Notes under the pieces: generated by a model
Told to the model about the DNA's origin: nothing
Seen by the model: the letters and a program-made list of their open reading frames with translations, nothing else
Database searches by the model: none
Source: UBA8752 sp965659115
GTDB taxonomy: Bacteria > Bacteroidota > Bacteroidia > Flavobacteriales_D > Sanyastnellaceae
NCBI GenBank assembly: GCA_965659115.1
Contig: CBFHUP010000043.1
Location: 1 to 27,016 of the forward strand
Direction of reading: 5' to 3'
DNA: 27,016 nucleotides
Shown: piece after piece, positions 8,375 to 16,471 of the stretch
Layout of the letters: the number at the start of each line of letters is the position of its first letter
Position numbering within the stretch: the first letter of the stretch is position 1
Made by a program: the position numbers and the translations under genes

Positions 8375-8944
8375 ATGAAAATCACATTTATTATGCTCTC
8401 CGTTCTGGGGATGATGGGAGGGGCCGCTTGGGGTCAATCGGTTGAGATCAGTGTAGCCAATTCCAGTATTCAGTGGGAAGGGGGCAACATCACTGGTAAG
8501 TTGCACAATGGCCATGTCGACTTGGAATCGGGTGCACTCGAAATGAAGTCCGGTAACATCGCAGGAGGGGAGTTCAAGATTGACATGACCAGCATGACCA
8601 ATGCGGATTTGCCCGAAGGGATTGGCAACAATCTCATGGGACATTTGAAGTCGGACGACTTCTTTGCTGTTGGAACGCATCCCCATGCTTCTTTGGTGAT
8701 TGTGTCCGCCACCCCATTTGTGAATGGTCAGTCCAACGTGACCGCAGAGGCCACCATCAAAGGTGTTTCCAAGCGGATTTCATTCGAGGTCAACCGCAAG
8801 GGCAAGGCATACGATGCTCAGTTTGTGATAGACCGTGCTCAATTTGATGTTCGCTACGGCTCTGGTTCCTTCTTTGACAACCTCGGCGATGATGCCATTT
8901 TGGATGAGATGACCTTCACTGTGCACCTCGAAGCGAAATCATGA
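8375..8944 (+). CDS. YceI-family periplasmic lipocalin-like protein
   Basis: 189 residues from ATG 8375, chosen because it gives a proper signal peptide (MKITFIMLSVLGMMGGAAWGQ). An upstream start at 8327 would put 16 non-signal residues in front. The mature protein is a YceI domain: an alternating beta pattern (SSIQWEGGNITGKLHNGHVD), FKIDMTSMTNADL, then HLKSDDFFAVGTHPHASLVI and the closing YGSGSFFDNLGDDAI. YceI proteins form a lipocalin-like barrel that binds isoprenoid chains such as polyprenols or quinone precursors in the periplasm. Members occur near redox and stress genes. The stop overlaps the start of the CDGSH gene by four bases (ATGA), so translation is probably coupled. Length is typical. 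Confidence 0.93.
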   Translation: MKITFIMLSVLGMMGGAAWGQSVEISVANSSIQWEGGNITGKLHNGHVDLESGALEMKSGNIAGGEFKIDMTSMTNADLPEGIGNNLMGHLKSDDFFAVGTHPHASLVIVSATPFVNGQSNVTAEATIKGVSKRISFEVNRKGKAYDAQFVIDRAQFDVRYGSGSFFDNLGDDAILDEMTFTVHLEAKS

Positions 8945-9198
8945 GCGCCTCAGAAAAGCCGCAGTCATCAGGGGAACGCCCCATCATACAAGACCTGATC
9001 ATGGGCACCACATATGCATGGTGCTCGTGTGGGAAGTCGGCCAATCAGCCTTGGTGCAATGGTGCCCACCAAGGCACCTCATTTGTACCGCAGGTGTTCG
9101 AAGCCAAAGAAGATGGTAAGGCGGCGATGTGCACTTGCAAGAAGACGAAAAACCCGCCGTTTTGCGACGGTTCCCACATGGAGAATTCAAGAGGTTGA
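8941..9198 (+). CDS. Double-CDGSH iron-sulfur protein
   Basis: An 85-residue protein with two CDGSH-type [2Fe-2S] sites. Site one uses Cys28, Cys30, Cys39 and His43 (CSCGKSANQPWCNGAH); site two uses Cys64, Cys66, Cys75 and His79 (CTCKKTKNPPFCDGSH). In the first site the Asp of the CDGSH core is Asn; all four cluster ligands are kept. There is no signal peptide, so it is cytoplasmic, unlike its exported YceI partner. Small bacterial two-motif members of the mitoNEET-like family are known as electron-transfer or redox-sensing proteins, but this one has no assigned reaction. It begins within the YceI stop (ATGA overlap), a strong sign of one operon. Confidence 0.95.
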   Translation: MSASEKPQSSGERPIIQDLIMGTTYAWCSCGKSANQPWCNGAHQGTSFVPQVFEAKEDGKAAMCTCKKTKNPPFCDGSHMENSRG

Positions 9199-9431
9199 TA
9201 TGTTTTTAGAATGGCGCTAGGCAATGCGGGGTGTTGATATGGAGCAAGTGGCTTTCTAAAAAGGCTTTCACTTTAGTATGGACACCCCGAATTTTTTGGG
9301 CGGCTGCCAACGGTGGCGCCCACTACTTGGGCGTCCATTCTTTGCGCCGGTCGAAGCATGCAATGGTTATGCACCGATATTGGTTTTGATGGTCCAAGGA
9401 TTATCTTCTAATATCCACCATACGATTCTAT

Positions 9432-10208
9432 TTGCTGACCCCCGTTTTTTTCATGCTCATGACCAGCTGCTCTTCGGATGGAGACAGCGGCTGCACAGAT
9501 TCAAGTGCCACCAATTTCGATCCCAATGCAACTTCGGATGACGGCAGTTGTGAATATGCCATTACCAACAATGAATGCCCCAGTGAGTTGGCCTTTGATG
9601 GATACACTTATGACGTTGTAGAGATTGGAGATCAGTGCTGGTTTGCAGAAAACCTGCAATCCACGTCTTTCATGAATGGTGCACCGATCGAAGAAATTGA
9701 AGACGAGACCGAATGGGTGGATTGCAGTTTCCCTGCCCAATGCACCTGCGACAATGATCCTGCCAATGTGGCGCTGTATGGACGGCTGTACAATGGATAC
9801 GCTGTGACTGCAGAGGTGGGCGTATCTCCAGAGGGGGGGCATGTGCCTTCCACCCAAGACTGGGAGGAACTCGAATTGTTTGTGGGTGTTCCAGTAGATG
9901 AAATCGGAACATTGGCCACTAGGTTGGGAGGAGATGAAGCCGCTGGAAATTCCCTCAAATCGACCACGGGTTGAAGCAACGGAGGCTCTGGGACCGATGA
10001 TCACGGTTTCACAGGATTGCCTGGGGGGTCGCGTTTTTATTCGGACGGTTCATTCTTTAGCGGAGGCGACTACACGTTGTGGTGGACGTCCTCAACCTTT
10101 GGTGACGACTTGCTTCACCGCTCACTTTGGAACGAGCAGAGCGGCATTTTGCAAGCCTACGTGCCTTACGAAATTGGCGCTTCAATCCGCTGTATTCAAG
10201 ACTGCTAG
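9432..10208 (+). pseudogene. FISUMP-domain lipoprotein gene broken by an in-frame TGA
   Basis: One reading frame encodes a complete Fibrobacter-succinogenes-major-paralog (FISUMP, TIGR02145-like) domain but carries a TGA at 9972-9974. Before it: a short hydrophobic start with a lipoprotein-like Cys (FFMLMTSCSS), a GCTDSSATNF/DDGSC Cys-rich unit, then the FISUMP core (DGYTYDVVEIGDQCWFAENL, LYGRLYNGYAV, HVPSTQDWEEL, GNSLKSTTG). After it, in the same frame: SNGGSGTDDHGFTGLPGGSR, LWWTSSTFGDD and a normal end GASIRCIQDC followed by TAG at 10206. FISUMP proteins normally read TTGW-SNGG here, so the stop most simply replaces a Trp codon (TGG to TGA). The start is also unclear: only TTG 9432 or an internal ATG 9453 is available. 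The function of the family is unknown (surface lipoproteins). It may be read through, mis-sequenced, or dead. Confidence 0.8.
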
Positions 10209-10260
10209 GTCGTTTTCTCAGGGTTGTTGAACACCTCTGACCCCGACGTTACAGGTTGGG

Positions 10261-11451
10261 TTATTGAAAGACCCGAACGTAGTCTATGGCCATGAATTGT
10301 GGGAAGGTGGTGGTGGCATCGGGATAACCGGGCCATTGGCCACCTACAGCCACATTCAAAATGAAAAAGAAGGGGTTGTCAAAGGGGTAGGGCTGGCTGC
10401 CCGTGACCGTCGAAGTGACCGAATAGAATGGCTGGTCGTCAATGAGCCATGTGATGCCGCTTTCATCCCATTCGATGGAGAACACGTGAAATTCATCGGC
10501 AAAGGTCTCTCCTGAGGGGAGACTGGTCCCTTCGCCTACGTAGTTGTGTTGGGTCCATTCTGCTCCAAAGTGGATGGTGCCATGAATGGTGTTGGGTGAA
10601 GAACCGACCAATTCCATGATGTCGATTTCTCCGCAAGCGGGCCATCCCGCTGAAGGGAAATTGGCCCCCAACATCCAAATGGCGGGCCATATGCCTTGTC
10701 CATAGGGAAGGATGGCACGGACGTCGATGCGCCCGTATTGGAATTCTTGAAGCCCTATGGACTTCATCCGAGCCGAGGAGTAATGGACGCCTTCTTGCTT
10801 TGCGACTATGAAGAGGTTGCCGTCCGAGACATAAGAGTTTTCGCTGCTGGCAGTGTAGTTCTGTAGTTCTTGATTGCCCCAACCACTTGCACCGAGGTCG
10901 TAAGTCCAATTCTGGAGGTCGATGTCGTCACCGGTGAATTCGTCGGACCAGACCAGCGTCTTTCCCGGGTAGCTGTCGGCAGAAACGTATCCTTCATTGC
11001 CCACTCCAAAAAGGGTGTCGTCGTTGAGTATGGTGCCGACAGCTTCTTGGATGCCACCGACCAAAAAGGCCCCACTTGTTCCGGTGATGACCACACGGAA
11101 TTGCTCATCTTCCTCTATAAATTCATCGACCACGATCTCCACTGAAATGGTAGCAGAGGCGGCGCCTGCAGCCACAGTCAATGAATCTTGCACGGGGATG
11201 TAATCGCTGCCTTCCTCTGCGGTCAATGGCCGGGTCTCGAAGTACACTGTAATGTCCCTGGTGGTGGATTGATTTAACACCAAAGGGAATTCAAAGAACC
11301 TGTTGTCCTCGTTTTCCAGGCCGCTGATGTCAATGGGAAATTGAATTTCCGGGACGACAACGGGAGCTTCATCGGGCTTGCATCCCACCCAACAACTCAG
11401 GATGACGAGGGCGAAAGAGGAGAGGGCGAAAGGATGGGAGGAGAACTTCAT
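10261..11451 (-). CDS. GH16 endo-beta-glucanase (laminarinase-like) lipoprotein
   Basis: 396 residues from ATG 11451. The frame is open further upstream, but only this start gives a lipoprotein signal (MKFSSHPFALSSFALVILSCWVGC, lipidated Cys24, then KPDE). A Calx-beta-like domain spans about 50-145 (DITVYFETRPLTAEEGSDY, then FIEEDEQF). The GH16 catalytic domain spans about 165-396: LVWSDEFTGDDIDLQNW, WGNQELQNYT, GQGIWPAIWML and the retaining active site GEIDIMELVG, with nucleophile Glu275, Asp277 and acid/base Glu280. The extra Met inside E-I-D-I-M-E marks the laminarinase/beta-1,3(4)-glucanase type rather than agarases or kappa-carrageenases. Lys-Pro-Asp-Glu after the Cys resembles the Bacteroidota lipoprotein export signal, so it probably faces outside the cell. 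It is divergently transcribed from the GH5 gene and has no T9SS domain. Confidence 0.94.
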   Translation of the reverse strand: MKFSSHPFALSSFALVILSCWVGCKPDEAPVVVPEIQFPIDISGLENEDNRFFEFPLVLNQSTTRDITVYFETRPLTAEEGSDYIPVQDSLTVAAGAASATISVEIVVDEFIEEDEQFRVVITGTSGAFLVGGIQEAVGTILNDDTLFGVGNEGYVSADSYPGKTLVWSDEFTGDDIDLQNWTYDLGASGWGNQELQNYTASSENSYVSDGNLFIVAKQEGVHYSSARMKSIGLQEFQYGRIDVRAILPYGQGIWPAIWMLGANFPSAGWPACGEIDIMELVGSSPNTIHGTIHFGAEWTQHNYVGEGTSLPSGETFADEFHVFSIEWDESGITWLIDDQPFYSVTSTVTGSQPYPFDNPFFFILNVAVGGQWPGYPDATTTFPQFMAIDYVRVFQ

Positions 11452-11472
11452 ATTGTCATGCCGATTCTGATG

Positions 11473-11480
11473 CAAAGATA
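11473..11480 (-). promoter_or_regulatory. Candidate -7 promoter box for GH16
   Basis: On the minus strand TATCTTTG matches TAnnTTTG exactly, 21 bases before ATG 11451, giving a short but ordinary leader. The -33 position (around 11500-11503) has no good TTTG. Confidence 0.4.
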
Positions 11481-11597
11481 TTGTTGGAAGGGTTCGGCGG
11501 TATTGGATTTTGGTGGGTTTGTTCCCTTGAAAACCACCTCTGTAGTCCCGCGTCGATACATAGTGTGTGTCAAGTACACTGAACTCAAGTGAAATGC

Positions 11598-11605
11598 TAT
11601 TTTTG
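11598..11605 (+). promoter_or_regulatory. Candidate -7 box directly before the GH5 start
   Basis: TATTTTTG is a perfect TAnnTTTG match and ends four bases before ATG 11610, the same arrangement as at the GH3 gene. The predicted message would be leaderless. The -33 element is not recognisable. The T-rich stretch could be chance. Confidence 0.3.
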
Positions 11606-11609
11606 CAGC

Positions 11610-14366
11610 ATGCTGAAAGCTCAGATTTCATTGCGCTGCGTCTTTTTTTTAGGGTGCCTTTTGACGCTGATGGTTCCCACGTCTCTCACGGGGCAGCACC
11701 GTCTTTCTACGGAGGGTCCCCTCATCGTCAATGAGGCGGGAGAAGGGGTCCTTTTGAGGGGCATGGGCCTTGGCGGATGGATGCTCCAAGAGGGGTATAT
11801 GCTCCAAACGGCAGGCTTTGCCAATGCTCAGTTCGAAATCCGCAACAAAATCGAGCAGCTCATTGGTGAAGAAGCAACGGATGAATTCTACACTGCTTGG
11901 CTTCAAAACCATGTGACAAAGGCTGACATCGACGCCATGAAGTCTTGGGGTTTCAACTCTGTTCGGCTGCCGATGCACTACAATTTGTTTACGCTTCCGA
12001 TTGAGGATGAGCCGGTCGCAGGAGAAAACACTTGGCTTGACCTTGGGTTTGAATTGAGTGACAGTTTGGTGTCATGGTGCAAACAAAACGAGATGTATGT
12101 GGTCCTGGATTTGCACGGTGCTCCCGGCGGTCAAGGTTATGACGCGGCCATCTCCGACTATGATCCCACCAAGCCCTCGCTTTGGGAAAGCGCAGACAAC
12201 CGCAACAAAATGGCAGCCTTGTGGAAGCGATTGGCGGAGCATTATGTCGATGAGGATTGGGTCGCGGGGTATGACCTGCTCAACGAACCCAACTGGGACT
12301 TGCCAGGAGGTACAGCTTTGCGCAACCTCTACGTTCAATGCACGGACAGCATTCGCTCAGTGGATCCTGACCACATCATATTCATTGAAGGGAATTGGTG
12401 GGCCAATGACTTTTCGGGCTTGACCCCGCCATGGGACGATCAACTCGTGTACTCTCCTCATAAATACTGGAGCTACAACGATGAAGGGTCCATGAATTTC
12501 GCCACCAGTATCCGCAGTGCCTACAATGTGCCGCTGTACCTCGGAGAAAGTGGGGAGAACTCCAACGTTTGGTTCCGGGATGCGATCCACCTGCTAGAAG
12601 AACTTCAGATTGGTTGGGCGTGGTGGCCCTTGAAAAAGGTGGCCAGCATTTCAGCTCCCTTGTCCATTGAAAAGAGCGATGAGTACCAGCTTTTATTGGA
12701 CTACTGGAGTGGAAATGCCGCTCAGCCCACAGCTGAATTTGCCACGGATGCGCTCATGGATTTGGCCGAGAAGCTGAAGTTCGAGAACTGCGGAAAACAG
12801 CTCAACGTGGTGGATGCCATGTTCCGCCAGGTTCAATTTGACACGTCCATTCCCTTTGATGATGATCAGCAAATTCCGGGCATTGTGCATGCGACAGACT
12901 TCGACATGGGTACTGTAGGTGCTGCTTACGGCGACATTCAGGTGGCGAACTACCATGTGAGTTCTGGAAACTATACCGAGTGGAATTCGGGCTGGCAGTA
13001 CCGCAACGATGGAGTGGACATCACCTTCGCAACAGACCCCGTGCACAGCAATGGCTACAAGGTGAGCTGGTTGGCCACCGACGAGTGGATGAAGTATACG
13101 GTGGACGTTCAATCCGCTGGTGTATACGACATCCGAATGCGCGTCTCAGTGGGAGACACTCCTGGCATGGTTCATTTCGAGACGGAAGGGGGCGATGTTT
13201 CGAACTACGTTCAGTTGCCATTGTCGGGCATCCCCGGCGGTTGGCAAACCGTGACGGTAGAGGACGTCTACCTCGAAGAAGGACCCGCAGGATTGATTTT
13301 CTGGGCCGATGAAGGCGGTTTTGAAGTGAGCCACTTTGACTTCTCGTTTACGGGCACGCTTGCAGCAGAAGTGGACCTTTCCTTGGTCAATGCGAAGACC
13401 ATGGGGCCACAACAGGTGGCGGTGACCTTCAACAAGCCTTTGCAGTTGCCTTTGTTGGATGCCGCCGAGGAATTCACACTCTACGCCGACGGTGAGCCTT
13501 TGACCTTGTTGTCTATGCAAGCTGACTCCGATGCCGATCGCGTCATCATTTTGGATGTTGAAGAAGGCATGGATGCCACCATGGAGCTGACCTTGTCCTA
13601 CAACGGCAGCACGGTCTTGGAACCCGGTGGAGGAGGCCTTGCGGCATTTGTGAATGCGGAGGTCTACAACGACCTCGACTTCCGATTTGCCATTCCAGGC
13701 TGGATTGAAGCCGAAGAGTTCAGCCAGCAAACGGGCGTTGAGTTGGAAGCGACCAATGACAATGGTGGAGGCCAGAATGTGGGCTTCCTCGATGCTGGTG
13801 ATGTCATGGAATACAAAGTCAATGTGCGGTATTCAGGCGACTATGACGTGAACATTCGCACCGCTTCCGAGGAATCGGGCTCCTTGTCTATGGAGTTGAT
13901 TGATGAAGATGGACAGGTGACAGGGCTCGGCATTTTTCAGTTGCCGGCCACGGGAGGTTGGCAGACATGGTCCACGGCAAGCCGTGAAATCAACCTCGAG
14001 ACAGGAATCTACACCTTGAAGGTCACCGTCCAGGACGCACCGTTCAATTTGAATTGGTACGAATTCGACTATAAAGACGAAGTGGAGGATACGGGCGTCA
14101 CTTCATTCCAAACGGTACTGGTTTATCCAAACCCAGTGCAGACGGGTGAGGTCACCGTGGCGTTCTCGGTGTTTTTCCCGCAGAACCTGACGCTCTCGAT
14201 TTACGATGCGCAGGGCCGTCCGGTATTTGGGGAGACCTATTACGATGTGACCAGCATTGCAGAGACCTTGTCTTTGCAAGGGCTCGCAGCCGGTGTGTAT
14301 GAGGTGTTTGTGCACCGCGAAGATGGCACGATCAATACCGGTCGATTCTTGAAGCCTGTGCGTTAA
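11610..14366 (+). CDS. Secreted GH5 glucanase with two CBM6-like modules and T9SS tail
   Basis: 918 residues from ATG 11610 (a GTG at 11589 is in frame; the ATG gives the better signal peptide, MLKAQISLRCVFFLGCLL). The GH5 domain covers about 30-395: LRGMGLGGWMLQEGYM, a sequence reminiscent of exo-beta-1,3-glucanase-type GH5 enzymes, WGFNSVRLPMHY, VVLDLHGAPGGQ, the acid/base Glu226 in DLLNEPNW, HKYWSYN, and the nucleophile Glu313 in LGESGEN. Then come a CBM6-like beta-sandwich at about 418-575, an Ig-like linker at about 580-690 (VNAKTMGPQQVAVTFNKPL), a second CBM6-like domain at about 697-820 (PGWIEAEEFSQQ, FLDAGDVMEYKVNV), and a type-A T9SS sorting domain (VYPNPVQTGEV to FLKPVR). It is exported and probably cleaves beta-1,3-glucan or a related glucan. 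It is divergent from GH16 and convergent with the SusCD operon. The GH5 subfamily cannot be settled by eye. Confidence 0.92.
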   Translation: MLKAQISLRCVFFLGCLLTLMVPTSLTGQHRLSTEGPLIVNEAGEGVLLRGMGLGGWMLQEGYMLQTAGFANAQFEIRNKIEQLIGEEATDEFYTAWLQNHVTKADIDAMKSWGFNSVRLPMHYNLFTLPIEDEPVAGENTWLDLGFELSDSLVSWCKQNEMYVVLDLHGAPGGQGYDAAISDYDPTKPSLWESADNRNKMAALWKRLAEHYVDEDWVAGYDLLNEPNWDLPGGTALRNLYVQCTDSIRSVDPDHIIFIEGNWWANDFSGLTPPWDDQLVYSPHKYWSYNDEGSMNFATSIRSAYNVPLYLGESGENSNVWFRDAIHLLEELQIGWAWWPLKKVASISAPLSIEKSDEYQLLLDYWSGNAAQPTAEFATDALMDLAEKLKFENCGKQLNVVDAMFRQVQFDTSIPFDDDQQIPGIVHATDFDMGTVGAAYGDIQVANYHVSSGNYTEWNSGWQYRNDGVDITFATDPVHSNGYKVSWLATDEWMKYTVDVQSAGVYDIRMRVSVGDTPGMVHFETEGGDVSNYVQLPLSGIPGGWQTVTVEDVYLEEGPAGLIFWADEGGFEVSHFDFSFTGTLAAEVDLSLVNAKTMGPQQVAVTFNKPLQLPLLDAAEEFTLYADGEPLTLLSMQADSDADRVIILDVEEGMDATMELTLSYNGSTVLEPGGGGLAAFVNAEVYNDLDFRFAIPGWIEAEEFSQQTGVELEATNDNGGGQNVGFLDAGDVMEYKVNVRYSGDYDVNIRTASEESGSLSMELIDEDGQVTGLGIFQLPATGGWQTWSTASREINLETGIYTLKVTVQDAPFNLNWYEFDYKDEVEDTGVTSFQTVLVYPNPVQTGEVTVAFSVFFPQNLTLSIYDAQGRPVFGETYYDVTSIAETLSLQGLAAGVYEVFVHREDGTINTGRFLKPVR

Positions 14367-14665
14367 GTGTCTGCCGGTTTCGTTTTCTGACGTTCAAGGA
14401 CCGTCGCATTCAAGGTGGTTTAACGCCGCGGCCAACATCGGGTCAAATACAACCGTGTGCGCCAGAATTTCAGGCTGACCACAACAGAAAGGCGGAAAGC
14501 CGGTGTTCTTAGATGCTCTCAGGTGGTGACCAGGGGCCTTTTACCTGAATCCACGGGGAGGCTTCTGCAGGGAGCGTCATTCAGCACTGCTGACCTTCCA
14601 CCACGTGTTGTCCATCGCGGTCTTCTGGTTTGGTGGCGGGCATTTTGGTGGATTTAGGGCAAGAA
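14367..14665. other. Gene-free stretch after GH5
   Basis: About 300 bases between the GH5 stop and the shared terminator. Short open frames exist on both strands, but none has a recognisable domain, a good start or codon use like the neighbours. No promoter or RNA was recognised. It may be degenerate sequence. Confidence 0.5.
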
Positions 14666-14696
14666 AAAAGGGAACCAGATGAACCGGTTCCCTTTT
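14666..14696 (-). terminator. Strong hairpin terminator of the susCD-lipoprotein operon
   Basis: Perfect 11-bp arms AAAAGGGAACC (14666-14676) and GGTTCCCTTTT (14686-14696) around a 9-base loop. On the minus strand the stem is followed by a T-run, 25 bases after the stop of the PKD lipoprotein. The A/T-rich flanks mean it could also stop readthrough from GH5 on the plus strand. Confidence 0.85.
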
Positions 14697-14720
14697 CCAA
14701 TGTGGTTGGTTAATCTGCGC

Positions 14721-16415
14721 TTATTGGGCGATCAGGCGGAAAGTCCAGTAAGCCTCTCCGGGGTTGGCCCCGTAGTCGACGGTGATGGTGACTTTCTCTT
14801 CACCGTTGATGTTGCTGTAGTTGAACACTTCATAGGTGATGGAGCTGACCGGCGTTCCTGTGCCTTCATTGGGCAACTCACCACCATTAAAAGCTTTGTT
14901 GAACCCGATGAAAGCGCCGAGGCCATTCACTGTGACCTCGGTTGCGGATGCCGTAAAAGCATGGGTGCCGGCACCGAAGACTTCAAATGGGCTAGGCAGC
15001 AATGTCTCGTCAACACACTCGCCAGCGCTGGCCAAGTAGTTCTCTGCCCAAACGAATCCTTCTGTGGTGTATTCCATGGTTCCGTCATCGAAGAAGATCC
15101 ACTCGTCGTCCAATTGGCAGGCACGTTCAATGACTCCAGTGGCGTCAATGCCACCCCACCAATCGTTGCAGCCTTGGCAAGGTCCGACATAGTAGCTGGC
15201 TTCTCCGTCGAGTCTCCATGCTTTGCCGTCGGCGTCTGAGAGTACGTCTGGGCTAAAGATGGCCGAGCTGATGGCGACGTCCTGAGAGATGGAATTGCTT
15301 CCACCGGCATCATCATAGGCAGTGAGGGTCACTGTGTAGTTTCCGTCCGCGCCGTAAGTGTGCACAGGGTTGGTCTCCGAGCTCATGGCCCCGTCTCCGA
15401 AATCCCAGCTGTATGAAGTGGCATTGGAAGAAGAGTTGGTAAAGGTCACGGTGAAGCCATCGGTGACCGACGAGAAGTTCGCGGTGGGCACGGATGATGG
15501 GATGGGAGGAAGGTTGGCTTCGTCGTGGTAGTGCACCAAGAAGAAGTTCCAAGCGCTTCCGTCTGCGCGGACCAGGGCCAAGCCCATGCGGTCTGCGATG
15601 TCTCCTTCTTCAGTGCTGATGATGGTGAACAACTTGGTGGAGGCAGGGACATAGCTGTCGCCGTTTTCCGTTTTGTTGCAGAGGCCGATGTAGGCACCAA
15701 AACCATCGATTGAAATGGTGTTGGTGTTGGTGTTGTAGTCGAAAGTGTAGTTGCCTCCGTCAGCAAACGCGCTCAAATCCTCACCGTTGGGTCCAGTCCA
15801 AATACCGGGGGCGGTTTCGTCCATGCAGTTCTCGTCAATGCCGAGCCAGCCACCGTTGGCGTCCGCGTCTACGAAGAGCGTTCCATTGGTGTTCTTTTCC
15901 CAAGTGCCGTCGGCATTGAAAGTGTAGCTGTCATCTAAGATGCAAGGGCGATCGCCGAGCGGAGTGACACCACCAAAAGACCACCAGCTGTTGTCGCCGA
16001 TTGCGGGTCCAATGCCGAGGGCCACTTCTTCTCGGTCCAAGTACCAGGTCTTGCTGTCAACGCCTGACAGGAAAATGCTGGCGGTATTGGGGTCTGTGAT
16101 GATGATAGACTCGGTTTTGGAAGAAGAACCGTCCAGTCCGATGGCCGTCAATGTGACTTCGTAAACGCCTCCGCCGGCATATTCGTGGACAGGATTGGTG
16201 TCGGTGCTGGTGTTGCCATCACCAAAATCCCAGGTGTGAGAAGTGGCATTGGCTGAATAATTGGTGAAGGTGACTTCTGCCCAGTTGGTCTCGCTCACTT
16301 CATACTGGAAGCTGGCGATCACCTGGGATGGTTCTGGCTCCGGATCTGGCTTGCAGCTTACGATGAAGAGGCTCACCAAGAGGAAAAGCCCCAGTGCTTG
16401 AATCGTCTTGTTCAT
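14721..16415 (-). CDS. PKD-domain surface lipoprotein with duplicated Trp-rich module (SusE-position glycan-binding protein)
   Basis: 564 residues. The lipoprotein signal ends at Cys21 (LFIVSC), followed by KPDPEPEP, an acidic start like the surface lipoprotein export signal. The mature protein is two copies of one unit: PKD1 (about 33-110, HTWDFGDGNTS) plus module B1 (about 121-302), then PKD2 (about 313-385, YSWDFGDGAMS) plus module B2 (about 397-563). The B modules share K(T/A)W(Y/R)LD, a Trp-Trp pair (154-155-like position: DNSWW / NDWW), LDD(S/E)..F..DGT, C(M/V)DET, G(F/L)GA(Y/F)IG and a closing W.F.L. No catalytic motif is seen. As third gene after susC and susD it occupies the place of SusE/SusF-type surface glycan-binding proteins; PKD lipoproteins of this kind occur in laminarin loci. 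Glycan binding is inferred from position and aromatic content. Confidence 0.87.
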   Translation of the reverse strand: MNKTIQALGLFLLVSLFIVSCKPDPEPEPSQVIASFQYEVSETNWAEVTFTNYSANATSHTWDFGDGNTSTDTNPVHEYAGGGVYEVTLTAIGLDGSSSKTESIIITDPNTASIFLSGVDSKTWYLDREEVALGIGPAIGDNSWWSFGGVTPLGDRPCILDDSYTFNADGTWEKNTNGTLFVDADANGGWLGIDENCMDETAPGIWTGPNGEDLSAFADGGNYTFDYNTNTNTISIDGFGAYIGLCNKTENGDSYVPASTKLFTIISTEEGDIADRMGLALVRADGSAWNFFLVHYHDEANLPPIPSSVPTANFSSVTDGFTVTFTNSSSNATSYSWDFGDGAMSSETNPVHTYGADGNYTVTLTAYDDAGGSNSISQDVAISSAIFSPDVLSDADGKAWRLDGEASYYVGPCQGCNDWWGGIDATGVIERACQLDDEWIFFDDGTMEYTTEGFVWAENYLASAGECVDETLLPSPFEVFGAGTHAFTASATEVTVNGLGAFIGFNKAFNGGELPNEGTGTPVSSITYEVFNYSNINGEEKVTITVDYGANPGEAYWTFRLIAQ

Positions 16416-16471
16416 GGTTTGATTGAATTGTATTGTGAATCTGTATGTCTGTGGGATGTTTCCGGACGCGA

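Noticed and set aside
9315..9335. Hairpin GGCGCCCA/TGGGCGTC after the CDGSH gene, considered as terminator or recombination site
   Set aside because: The stem is only about 8 bp with a wobble pair, there is no T-run, it sits over 100 bases from the CDGSH stop, and no integron or att core is present.
9278..9541. 87-codon plus-strand frame before the FISUMP gene
   Set aside because: Its 3' half is the FISUMP gene read out of frame and its 5' half has no recognisable sequence.
9972..9974. Selenocysteine or alternative genetic code at the FISUMP TGA
   Set aside because: The expected residue is Trp, not Cys/Sec; other genes here stop at TGA after complete C-terminal domains.
14457..14657. 66-codon plus-strand frame and short minus-strand frames after GH5
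   Set aside because: No domain, no plausible start site and no similarity that I can recognise to neighbouring proteins.
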